Positions 9,639 through 17,308 of a stretch of 64,000 nucleotides of DNA are shown one piece after another. The stretch covers positions 1-64,000 of the forward strand of contig VGCZ01000022.1 of the NCBI GenBank assembly GCA_016869975.1, in the 5' to 3' direction. Position 1 is the first letter of the stretch, and each line of letters starts with the position of its first letter. This DNA is from Alphaproteobacteria bacterium (GTDB lineage Bacteria > Pseudomonadota > Alphaproteobacteria > Reyranellales > Reyranellaceae). A model generated the notes under the pieces. It made no database searches and was not told where the DNA came from. It worked only from the letters and a program-made list of their open reading frames with translations. The position numbers and the translations under genes were made by a program.

Positions 9639-10607
9639 TCAGCTCTCCGCCTTGATGCCCGCCGCTTTCACCAGCTCGCCGTAGCGTGGCAGCTCGCGTT
9701 TCAGGAGCGCGTCGACGTCAGCTGGCGACAACGGCGCGGGTGGCAGCACGGCGCCGGCGGCTTCGAGCTTCTGTTGCACTGCTTCGTCCTTCAGCGCCTC
9801 GACGGTCGCGGCGTGGATGCGGGCGACGATGTCCTTCGGTGTCTTGGCGGGCACCAGGGTCACGTACCAGGATTCGACCACCGAATCGGCCAGCCCCGCT
9901 TCGGCGAAGGTCGGCACATCGGGAACGGACTTCAGGCGCTGCGAGGCGGCCACCGCCAGCGGCCGCAGCTTGCCGGCGCGGATATGCGCGCCTGCCAACA
10001 CCGGCGGCAGCAGGGCGAAATCCAACCGCCCTTCGAGCAGGTCGGGCATGCCCGGCGGAAGGCCGCGATAGGGTACGCCGGCCACGGCGGCGCCGGTGCG
10101 CACCCGCACCATCTCCATGTTGAGATGCATGGAGGTACCGATGCCCGGGCTGAGATAGGTCAGCTTGCCCGGCTCGGCCTTGGCCTTGGCGATCACATCG
10201 GTCATCGACTTGAACGGCGAGGCGGCGGGCACCACGGCGATCGCCGGCACGTTGCAGAGATAGGCGGCGCCAGCGAAATCGCCGACCGGATCGTAGTCGA
10301 CCTTCTGCAGATGCGGCGTGACGACGTGGCTGACGGTAGCGAGCAGCCACGTGTAGCCGTCGGCCGGTGCCTTGGCGACGATGTCGGTGGCGATCGCGCC
10401 ATTGGCCCCGGTCCGGTTGTCGGCGATCACTTGCTGGCCCAGGAGCCCGGCCAGTTTCTCGCCCACCGCGCGGCCCACGACGTCGACGATGCCGCCGGCG
10501 GGGAAGGGGATGACGAATCGCGGCGGCCTGGCGGGGAAGGCCTGCGCGCGGACGCCCGACGACGCAAGAACAACGGCGCCCGCCAGCGCCGCGCGACGTG
10601 TGATCAT
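9639..10607 (-). CDS. tripartite tricarboxylate transporter substrate-binding protein (TctC/Bug family)
   Basis: 322 residues. The twin-arginine-like signal peptide MITRRAALAGAVVLASSGVRAQ is followed by the Bug-family opening PPRFVIPFPAGGIVDVVGR. Later family segments include GYTWLLATVSHVVTPHL, TYLSPGIGTSMHLNMEM and VPDVPTFAEAGL. Bug proteins bind carboxylates and other small anions in the periplasm. No TctA or TctB membrane subunit is in the window, so this is an orphan receptor, which is common in this family. It lies 15 bases downstream of the phosphorylase gene on the same strand and is probably co-transcribed with it. Confidence 0.9.
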   Translation of the reverse strand: MITRRAALAGAVVLASSGVRAQAFPARPPRFVIPFPAGGIVDVVGRAVGEKLAGLLGQQVIADNRTGANGAIATDIVAKAPADGYTWLLATVSHVVTPHLQKVDYDPVGDFAGAAYLCNVPAIAVVPAASPFKSMTDVIAKAKAEPGKLTYLSPGIGTSMHLNMEMVRVRTGAAVAGVPYRGLPPGMPDLLEGRLDFALLPPVLAGAHIRAGKLRPLAVAASQRLKSVPDVPTFAEAGLADSVVESWYVTLVPAKTPKDIVARIHAATVEALKDEAVQQKLEAAGAVLPPAPLSPADVDALLKRELPRYGELVKAAGIKAES

Positions 10608-10622
10608 GACGGTTTCCCCCTC

Positions 10623-11372
10623 TTATCTGGTTTGTCCTTCGGCGACGAACGCCGCAAGCACGCGCGCCACCTTGGCCATCGCGGCGCGGCTGTGTTCGAT
10701 CAGCGCGTCATGGGCGATCGCCTGGGCGCTGTCGCCCTGGCCGGCGGCGTGGTTCACGACGATGTTGATGGCGGCGTAGGGCAGATCGAGCTCGCGCGCC
10801 AGCGCGATCTCGGGCATCGCCGTCTGGCCGACCACGTCGCAACCGTCGCGCTTCATGCGGGCGATCTCGGCGGCGGTCTCCAGCCTGGGGCCATTGGTGC
10901 AGCCGTAGCAGCCACCATCATGCACCGCGACCCCTGCGGTGCGCGCCGCATCGAGCAGGCGCCGCCGCGGCGCGGCGCTGAACGGCCAGGTGAAGTCGAT
11001 ATGCCGGACGGCGCCGCTCTCGCCGTCGAAGAAGGTCAGCGGCCGGCCCGACGTGTAGTCGATGATCTGATCGGGCACGACCAGGGTGCCGGGACCCCAG
11101 CCATCGCGAATGCCGCCGACCGTGGCGATGGCGACGACGCCCTCGACGCCTGCGTCGGCGAGCGCGCGGATATTGGCGCGGTAGTTGATGCGATGTGGCG
11201 GCACGGCGTGCGCCTCGCCGTGGCGCGGCAGGACGACGACCGGCGCGCCACCCCAGCTGCCGTACAGCAGCGGCGAGGACGGGCTGCCGTAGGGCGTCTC
11301 AGCCTGCACGCGCCGCTCGATCGTCAGGCCGGGCAGCGCTTCGGGCCGGGACCGGGCGATGATGGCGAACAT
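10623..11372 (-). CDS. S-methyl-5'-thioinosine/thioadenosine phosphorylase-like protein
   Basis: 249 residues of the PNP/MTAP superfamily. PRHGEAHAVPPHRINYRANI, VGGIRDGWGPGTLVVPDQ, IDYTSGRPLTFF and CTNGPRLETAAEIARMKRDG match the methylthioinosine-phosphorylase branch closely. The family splits methylthio-nucleosides with phosphate in methionine salvage. Oddity: the N-terminal phosphate loop, normally AIIGGTGL, reads AIIARSRP here, although the rest of the site looks intact. The gene is divergent, with a 56-base gap, from a methionine synthase, which fits a role in methionine or methylthio metabolism. Activity is uncertain because of the altered loop. Confidence 0.8.
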   Translation of the reverse strand: MFAIIARSRPEALPGLTIERRVQAETPYGSPSSPLLYGSWGGAPVVVLPRHGEAHAVPPHRINYRANIRALADAGVEGVVAIATVGGIRDGWGPGTLVVPDQIIDYTSGRPLTFFDGESGAVRHIDFTWPFSAAPRRRLLDAARTAGVAVHDGGCYGCTNGPRLETAAEIARMKRDGCDVVGQTAMPEIALARELDLPYAAINIVVNHAAGQGDSAQAIAHDALIEHSRAAMAKVARVLAAFVAEGQTR

Positions 11373-11428
11373 GGCGGGCTCCGCGCGAGGGGAGCCGCCA
11401 TGCTACGGTTTCCCGCGGGAGGAACGCC

Positions 11429-12445
11429 ATGCTTGAAACGACGATCGCCGGCAGCTTGCCCAAGCCGCTCTGGCTGGCGAAGCCGGGCGTGCTGTGGGCG
11501 CCCTGGGCGCTGGAGGGCGAGGCGCTGGCGGTGGCCAAGCTCGACGCCACCATGCTCTCCGTCGCCGAGCAGGCACGCTGCGGCATCGATATCGTCAGCG
11601 ACGGCGAGCAGGCGCGACAGCATTTCGTGCACGGCTTCCTGGTCGGCGTCGAGGGCGTCGACTTCAACAAGAAGAAGCGCATCGGCATCCGCAACAACCG
11701 CTACGAGGCGGATTGCCCGACCGTGGTATCCGAACTTCGCCGCACCGGCCCGGTGCATTCGGCCGAGGCCAAGGCCGCGCGCGCGGCGACGACGAACAAG
11801 CTGAAATTCACCCTGCCCGGGCCGATGACGATTATCGACACGCTGGCCAACGAGCACTATCGCGACAAGGTCGACATGGCGATGGCCTTCGCCCGACTGC
11901 TCAACGAGGAGGCGCGCGAGCTCGAGGCTGTCGGCGTCGACGTGATCCAGTTCGACGAGCCGGCGTTCAATGTCTACATGGACGAGGCCGTGCAGTGGGG
12001 CATCGACGCGCTGCATGTCGCCTCGGAGGGCCTGCGCTCAGCCACCGCAGTGCACATCTGCTACGGCTACGGCATCGAGGCCAACATCAAGTGGAAGGAG
12101 ACGCTGGGCCAGTCCTGGCGGCAATACGAGCAGGTCTTCCCGGCGCTCGACCGCAGCCGCATCCAGCAGGTCTCGCTGGAGTGCGCCGCCTCCAAAGTGC
12201 CGCTGGAGCTGATCGGCCTGCTGAAGACCAAGACGGTGCTGGTCGGCGCCATCGACGTAGCCAGCGACGTGGTCGAGACGCCGGAGCAGGTCGCCGCGAC
12301 CATCCACGCGGCGACGAAGTTCGTCGACGCCGAGCGCATAATTCCCTGCACCAATTGCGGCATGGCGCCGATGGCGCGCGAGACCGCCTACGGCAAGTTG
12401 CGCGCACTGGCTGATGGCGCGGCGCTGGTTCGCAAGAGCCTCTGA
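11429..12445 (+). CDS. mesD: MesD-like core methionine synthase (cobalamin-independent MetE family)
   Basis: 338 residues, only the catalytic barrel of MetE. AGSLPKPLWLA, IVSDGEQARQHFVHGF, LPGPMTIIDTLANEHY and QFDEPAFNVYMDE resemble the MesD branch known from Acinetobacter and relatives. Zinc ligands are visible as HIC (in AVHICYGYG), the Glu in SLECA and the Cys in TNCGMAP. The family methylates homocysteine to methionine. MesD is known to work with MesX (DUF1852), and no DUF1852 gene is seen here. A strong GGGAGG ribosome site precedes the ATG. Family membership is secure; the MesD subtype is my recognition from memory. Confidence 0.8.
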   Translation: MLETTIAGSLPKPLWLAKPGVLWAPWALEGEALAVAKLDATMLSVAEQARCGIDIVSDGEQARQHFVHGFLVGVEGVDFNKKKRIGIRNNRYEADCPTVVSELRRTGPVHSAEAKAARAATTNKLKFTLPGPMTIIDTLANEHYRDKVDMAMAFARLLNEEARELEAVGVDVIQFDEPAFNVYMDEAVQWGIDALHVASEGLRSATAVHICYGYGIEANIKWKETLGQSWRQYEQVFPALDRSRIQQVSLECAASKVPLELIGLLKTKTVLVGAIDVASDVVETPEQVAATIHAATKFVDAERIIPCTNCGMAPMARETAYGKLRALADGAALVRKSL

Positions 12446-12463
12446 CCGGCTGACACGGCCGCG

Positions 12464-13033
12464 CTATTCGGTGTTGGCGTTCCTGCCGATCGCGTAGTGC
12501 TTGGCGCCGATAAGCGAGCCATCGGGTCCGAAATGCTTGACCGTGCCTTCGAACTGGTCGAGCACGCCGGAGGGGTAACGAAAGGCCGGACGCCCCGGCA
12601 TGCTGACGACGTTGTACTGCTTATAGGTCGACACCAAGAGCGTGCAGGCGGTCGTCGCCGCGATCGCCCGACACATCTCATCGCCGACCTCGCCGGCGGC
12701 GACGCGGCAGGCGTGGATCCAGATCTTTCCGACCTTTTCGCGCCACGGCTCGAAGAGGTGGGAGTGCTGCGCAAAGAACCCCTGGCCCATCTGCAGGAAG
12801 CCCGGCGCACCATGGCAGTGGATGATCACATTGGTGATCTTGCCGCCCGGCGCTCGGCCGGCGGCCGTGACCACCCGCTGTATGATGCTGTTGCGTGTCG
12901 CCTCGGGCCGGACGATTTCCGTCGCCCATTGCGGGAAGATCGACTGGGTACGGGTGTCGTTGAGCGATAGGGCAGGCTGGGGAATTCTGTACACGGCCGC
13001 CGTCCAAGTGAGCAGTCGCTCATAAACTAGCAC
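12464..13033 (-). CDS. small DUF4347/caspase-fold-like protein
   Basis: 189 residues from a GTG at 13033; the frame is open further upstream but there it only shadows the neighbouring gene. The core reads NVIIHCHGAPGFLQMGQ and, 30 residues on, GKIWIHACRVAAGEVGD. That resembles the HG...GC pattern of DUF4347 domains (IVSHGSPGSLQLG and LLYGCNVAAGEQG), with H74 and C109 as a candidate His-Cys dyad. DUF4347 is related to caspase-like and CHAT peptidase folds and normally sits at the N-terminus of very large surface proteins. No signal peptide is evident. Function unknown; the start is uncertain as no good ribosome site is seen. Confidence 0.55.
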   Translation of the reverse strand: MLVYERLLTWTAAVYRIPQPALSLNDTRTQSIFPQWATEIVRPEATRNSIIQRVVTAAGRAPGGKITNVIIHCHGAPGFLQMGQGFFAQHSHLFEPWREKVGKIWIHACRVAAGEVGDEMCRAIAATTACTLLVSTYKQYNVVSMPGRPAFRYPSGVLDQFEGTVKHFGPDGSLIGAKHYAIGRNANTE

Positions 13034-13064
13034 AGTGCGCGGGCCACGCAAGGGGGCGATTCCC

Positions 13065-14078
13065 CTACAGAGCGCGCGTCTCGCCGATCTTCGGCAGCCA
13101 GATATCGTCGTCGACATAGCCGCCGGTGCGTGCGGCGGCGCGGAAGCGTTCGGGCGGCTCGAAGGGCGGCTCGGCCGAGAGCACGATGGCGCCGTAATGC
13201 ATGCCCAGCACGCGCCGCGCGCCCAATGCGCGCGCCATATCGACGGCTTCCTCCGGCGTGGCGTGGCTGAAGCGGAAGAGATCGCGCGGCTCGTAGGAGC
13301 CGATGCCGAGCATCGCCAGGTCGATCGGCGCGTGGCGCTGGCCGATCTCGGTGAAGATCGGGCCGAAGGCGCTGTCGCCGCCGAAGAACAGTCGCTTGCC
13401 GCCGCCCTCCAGCACATAGCCGCACCACAAGGTGCGGTTGAGATCGAACAGTCCGCGCCCGGAGAAGTGCACCACGGGCTCGGCGACGATGCGCAGCGGC
13501 GCGTTGGAGTCGCGACCTATGCCGATCTCGTGCCGCCAGTCGACCTCGACGACATCGATGAAACCGAGATCGTGCAGCGTGGTCGCCAGGCCCAGCGGCA
13601 CGATGGCGCGCAAACTGCCCTTGTCGCGCAGTGCTGATAGCGTGCGCGTGTCAAGATGGTCGTAGTGGTTGTGCGACAGCAGCAACACGTCGATCTGCGG
13701 CAGCTCCTGCGCGCGCAGCGCCGGCGGCGTGAAGCGCCGCGGCCCCACGCCGTCGATCGGCGAGGCGTAGTCACCCAGGAATGGATCGGTCAGTATGGTG
13801 CGGTTGGCTAGGCGGATCAGGAACGAGGCGTGGCCCAGCCAGGTGACGCTGTCACGCCGCGCATGGGCGTTCAGGCCCTGCACCGTCTCCGACTTGGACA
13901 GGACGAAGCCCTGGGGCGCGACGGGACGGCGATCGACATGGCGCGTGCGCCACAGGAAGCGAAGGATGGTGGAGAAATGGGAATTCTTCGGGGCACTGCC
14001 CGGCGGATTGCGAAAGCCGCGCGCGCCGTGATGGGCCGGCGGCTCGTCGGAGTCCGGCACAATGTCGTCGGCGCTCAT
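13065..14078 (-). CDS. MBL-fold metallo-hydrolase (NAPE-PLD/UlaG-like)
   Basis: 337 residues. VTWLGHASFLIRL opens the fold; the metal motif HNHYDHLD (HxHxDH) follows, with later ligands in EPVVHFSGR, FFGGDSAFG and GMHYGA. The TDPFLGDYASPIDGVGPRRF segment matches the NAPE-phospholipase-D-like branch, which hydrolyses phosphodiester lipids in eukaryotes; bacterial substrates are mostly unknown. The first 75 residues precede the conserved core and may include non-conserved sequence. It is upstream of the DUF4347-like gene on the same strand with 31 bases between them, so the two could be co-transcribed. Confidence 0.9.
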   Translation of the reverse strand: MSADDIVPDSDEPPAHHGARGFRNPPGSAPKNSHFSTILRFLWRTRHVDRRPVAPQGFVLSKSETVQGLNAHARRDSVTWLGHASFLIRLANRTILTDPFLGDYASPIDGVGPRRFTPPALRAQELPQIDVLLLSHNHYDHLDTRTLSALRDKGSLRAIVPLGLATTLHDLGFIDVVEVDWRHEIGIGRDSNAPLRIVAEPVVHFSGRGLFDLNRTLWCGYVLEGGGKRLFFGGDSAFGPIFTEIGQRHAPIDLAMLGIGSYEPRDLFRFSHATPEEAVDMARALGARRVLGMHYGAIVLSAEPPFEPPERFRAAARTGGYVDDDIWLPKIGETRAL

Positions 14079-14108
14079 GGCGACAGAGATGGCAATTGGC
14101 GTCGCCGA

Positions 14109-14510
14109 ATGCCAGCCCTGTTGCTGGCGGCGTGCGTGGCGATCGGCGCGCCGGCCCTGCCGGCCCTCGCGCAGAAGGCCGGTAGCACATGGCGCGGGCA
14201 GGTCTTGCAGCCCTATCCCGACGGCAAGACGGAGATCTATCCGGTTCGGATGACGATCGGCGATGCCGGCGGGACGATCGACTATCCGACCTTGTCGTGC
14301 GGCGGCACGCTGACGCGGCTGCGCGCCATCGGCGACGTCGTCGAGTACCGGGAAAAGCTCACCTATGGCGTCAGCCGTTGCGTCGACAACGGCACGGTTG
14401 GCGTGCGGATCAAAGGGCGGCTGCTGCTATGGCATTGGACGGGCGAGGCGGCCGGCTACCCGGATGACGGCGCCAGCGCCGTGCTGAAGGAGGCGCCACT
14501 CACGAACTGA
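14109..14510 (+). CDS. hypothetical secreted protein
   Basis: 133 residues from the ATG at 14109. This start gives a clean signal peptide ([22 protein letters not shown]), and the open frame upstream only shadows the MBL gene. The mature part starts [20 protein letters not shown] and has two cysteines (LSCGG and SRCVDNG) that could form a disulfide, with a beta-rich pattern. I do not recognise the family. It overlaps the 3' end of the convergent mutS by 11 bases. Confidence 0.6.
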   Translation: MPALLLAACVAIGAPALPALAQKAGSTWRGQVLQPYPDGKTEIYPVRMTIGDAGGTIDYPTLSCGGTLTRLRAIGDVVEYREKLTYGVSRCVDNGTVGVRIKGRLLLWHWTGEAAGYPDDGASAVLKEAPLTN

Positions 14511-17184
14511 GTTTGCGGCGTAGCTCGTAAAGCAGGTCCAGCGCCTCTTTGGGCGTCAACTCGTCGGGATTGACCGTGCGCAGCTCGGCCTCGACCAGCG
14601 ATGCGCGCGCCGGGGCCTCGGCGAGGCCCTTAGGCCGTGCCGGCGCGGCGGCGAAAAGCGGCAGGTCGTCGGCTAGCCGCGAGACGGCACCGGACTGGTC
14701 ACCCTTCTCGAGTGCCGACAGGACTTCCTCGGCGCGCGTGACGACCGCGGCCGGCAGGCCGGCGAGCTTGGCGACATGGATGCCGTAGGAGCGGTCGGCG
14801 GCGCCGGGCGCGACCTCGTGCAGGAACACGACCTCGTTCTGCCACTCCTTGACCCGCATGGTGTGCGGCTTCAGCGCGTCGAGGCGCGCGGCCAGCGCGC
14901 CCAGCTCGTGATAGTGCGTGGCGAAGAGCGCCCGGCACTGGTTGACCTCGTGCAGATGCTCGAGCGTCGCCCAGGCGATCGACAGGCCGTCGAAGGTGGC
15001 GGTACCGCGGCCGATCTCATCGAGGATCACCAGGCTTCGCGCCGTCGCCTGGTTGAGAATCGCCGCCGTCTCGACCATCTCGACCATGAAGGTCGAGCGG
15101 CCGCGCGCCAGATCGTCGGCCGCGCCGACCCGGCTGAACAGGCGGTCGACCACGCCGATGCGCGCGCTCTCGGCCGGCACGTAGCCGCCGATCTGCGCCA
15201 GGATGGCGATCAGCGCGTTCTGCCGCAGGAAGGTCGACTTGCCGGCCATGTTGGGGCCGGTCAGCAGCCACACGCGGCGACCCTCGCCAAGATCGCAATC
15301 GTTGGCCACGAAGGCGCCCTCGCGCCGCTTGCGCAGCGCTGCCTCGACCACGGGGTGGCGGCCGCCAGCGATCGCGAAATCGCTGCCCTCGACAATCACT
15401 GGTCGCGTCCAGCGCTCCTCGACCGCGAGCTCGGCCAAAGCTGTGGCGACATCGAGCGCGGCCAGCGCGCGACCAGCGGCGGCGATGCGCTGGGCCTCGG
15501 CGATCGCCGCGCCGAGGAGCGCCTCGAACAGCTTGAGCTCCAGCGCCAGCGCCGCGTCGGCGGCGCGGCCGATCTTGCCCTCGATATCGGCCAGCTCGCC
15601 CGTCGTGTAGCGCGTGGCGCTGGCCATGGCCTGGCGATGGATGAAGCCGTGGGCGGTGGGCTCGAAGCGGCCGAGATTCGCCTGGGTGATCTCGATGTGA
15701 TAGCCGATGACGTTGTTGTGGCGGATCTTCAGCGAGGCGATGCCGGTGCTCTCGCGGTATTTCGCCTCCATCGCCGCGATGGTGCGCCGGCTGTCGTCGC
15801 GCAGCCCGCGCAATTCGTCGAGCTCAGCCGCGTGGCCCTGGCGGATGAAACCGCCATCGCGCGCCAGCAATGGCAGGTCGTCGGCCAGCGCCACGGCCAA
15901 GGTCTCGACCAGCGGCGTGTGATCGGACATCGCCGCGATCAGGTCGGGGATGTCCGCTGGCTTGATGCGCGCGCTGTCGCCCTGCAGCACCAGCGCGATC
16001 TCGCCGGCCTGACGCAATCCGTCGCGCAGCGCCGCCAGATCGCGCGGGCCGCCGCGACCGACCGACAGCCGTTGCAGCGCGCGTTCGATATCGGGCACGC
16101 GGCGCAAGGTCTCGCGCAAACTCTCGCGTAGCGCGGTGGCCTCGACCATCAGCGACACGAGGTCCAGGCGGCGCGCGATGGCGGCCGGTTCGGTGAGCGG
16201 CGCGGCGAGCCGCTCGGCCAGCAGCCGCGCGCCCGGGCCGGTCAAGGTACGATCGATAGTGGCGAGCAAGGTGCCGGCGCGGCCGCCGTCGAGCGCGCGG
16301 GTGAGTTCCAGGTTGCGGCGCGTCGCGGGATCGATCGCCATGACGGCGTCGTCGCGCTCGCGCGACGGCGGCGATAACGCAGGGACCTTGCCGGCCTGTG
16401 TGAGCTCGACATAGTCGACCAGCGCGCCGCAGGCGGCGATCTCGGCGCGCGAGAAGCTGCCGAAGGCGTCGAGCGCGGCGACACCAAATAGCCGCTCCAG
16501 CCGCTTGCGCGCGTTGTCGCTGTCGAAGCGGCTCGACGGCATGGGCGTGAGCGCCGTCTTCCAGTCCTGTGTGGCGGCGGCGATGTCGTCGCGCGCCAGC
16601 AGGCGGTCGGGCAGCAGCAGCTCGCCCGGCTCGAGACGGGCCAGCGCGGCGCCCAGCGCCTCGGCCGTGATCGGCTGGGTGGCGAAGCCGCCGGTCGACA
16701 GATCGAGCCAGGCCAGCCCCAGCTCGCCCTGCGCCTCGGACAGGCCGGCGAGGTAGTTGTGCGCGCGCGCGTCGAGCAGCGAGTCCTCGGTGAGGGTGCC
16801 TGGCGTGATCACGCGCACCACGTCGCGGGCGACCAGCGCCTTGCCGCCGCCGCGCTTGCGCGCCTCGGCCGCGTCCTCGATCTGGTCGCAGATCGCCACC
16901 TTGAAGCCCTGGCGGATCAGGCGCGAGAGATAGGCTTCGTGGCTGTGCGCGGGCACGCCGCACATCGGGATCTCGGCGCCGTCGTGCTGGCCGCGCCGTG
17001 TCAGCGTGATGTTCAGCGCCTTCGCCGCCGTGACCGCGTCGTCGAAGAACATCTCGAAGAAATCGCCCATCCGGTAGAACACCAGATGGTGGGGATGGCG
17101 ACGCTTGACCTCCAGGTACTGCCGCATCATGGGCGATGCGAGCGAGGCGGCCGTCGCGTCGGGAGGGGTGGGAGCCTCTGGCAC
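14500..17184 (-). CDS. mutS: DNA mismatch repair protein MutS
   Basis: 894 residues, normal for MutS1. The mismatch-binding Phe-x-Glu lies in [14 protein letters not shown] near residue 45. The lever/clamp region contains [11 protein letters not shown]. The ATPase has Walker [15 protein letters not shown], Walker [16 protein letters not shown] and the FATHYHEL switch. The C-terminal tail ends [17 protein letters not shown], the tetramerisation/beta-clamp segment. MutS recognises mismatches and recruits MutL. It is divergent from maeB, a conserved alphaproteobacterial arrangement. Confidence 0.99.
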   Translation of the reverse strand: MPEAPTPPDATAASLASPMMRQYLEVKRRHPHHLVFYRMGDFFEMFFDDAVTAAKALNITLTRRGQHDGAEIPMCGVPAHSHEAYLSRLIRQGFKVAICDQIEDAAEARKRGGGKALVARDVVRVITPGTLTEDSLLDARAHNYLAGLSEAQGELGLAWLDLSTGGFATQPITAEALGAALARLEPGELLLPDRLLARDDIAAATQDWKTALTPMPSSRFDSDNARKRLERLFGVAALDAFGSFSRAEIAACGALVDYVELTQAGKVPALSPPSRERDDAVMAIDPATRRNLELTRALDGGRAGTLLATIDRTLTGPGARLLAERLAAPLTEPAAIARRLDLVSLMVEATALRESLRETLRRVPDIERALQRLSVGRGGPRDLAALRDGLRQAGEIALVLQGDSARIKPADIPDLIAAMSDHTPLVETLAVALADDLPLLARDGGFIRQGHAAELDELRGLRDDSRRTIAAMEAKYRESTGIASLKIRHNNVIGYHIEITQANLGRFEPTAHGFIHRQAMASATRYTTGELADIEGKIGRAADAALALELKLFEALLGAAIAEAQRIAAAGRALAALDVATALAELAVEERWTRPVIVEGSDFAIAGGRHPVVEAALRKRREGAFVANDCDLGEGRRVWLLTGPNMAGKSTFLRQNALIAILAQIGGYVPAESARIGVVDRLFSRVGAADDLARGRSTFMVEMVETAAILNQATARSLVILDEIGRGTATFDGLSIAWATLEHLHEVNQCRALFATHYHELGALAARLDALKPHTMRVKEWQNEVVFLHEVAPGAADRSYGIHVAKLAGLPAAVVTRAEEVLSALEKGDQSGAVSRLADDLPLFAAAPARPKGLAEAPARASLVEAELRTVNPDELTPKEALDLLYELRRKLSS

Positions 17185-17308
17185 GATTGAAGCGGTCGAT
17201 GGCGAAGGAATTGTGCTGCCGACGCTAGCATGGCCGGTGTTTCGCCGTCACCGCCACTCGGCTATGAATCGGGGATAAACGCCGAAGCCCCGCACCAGGA
17301 GCGCGCAG

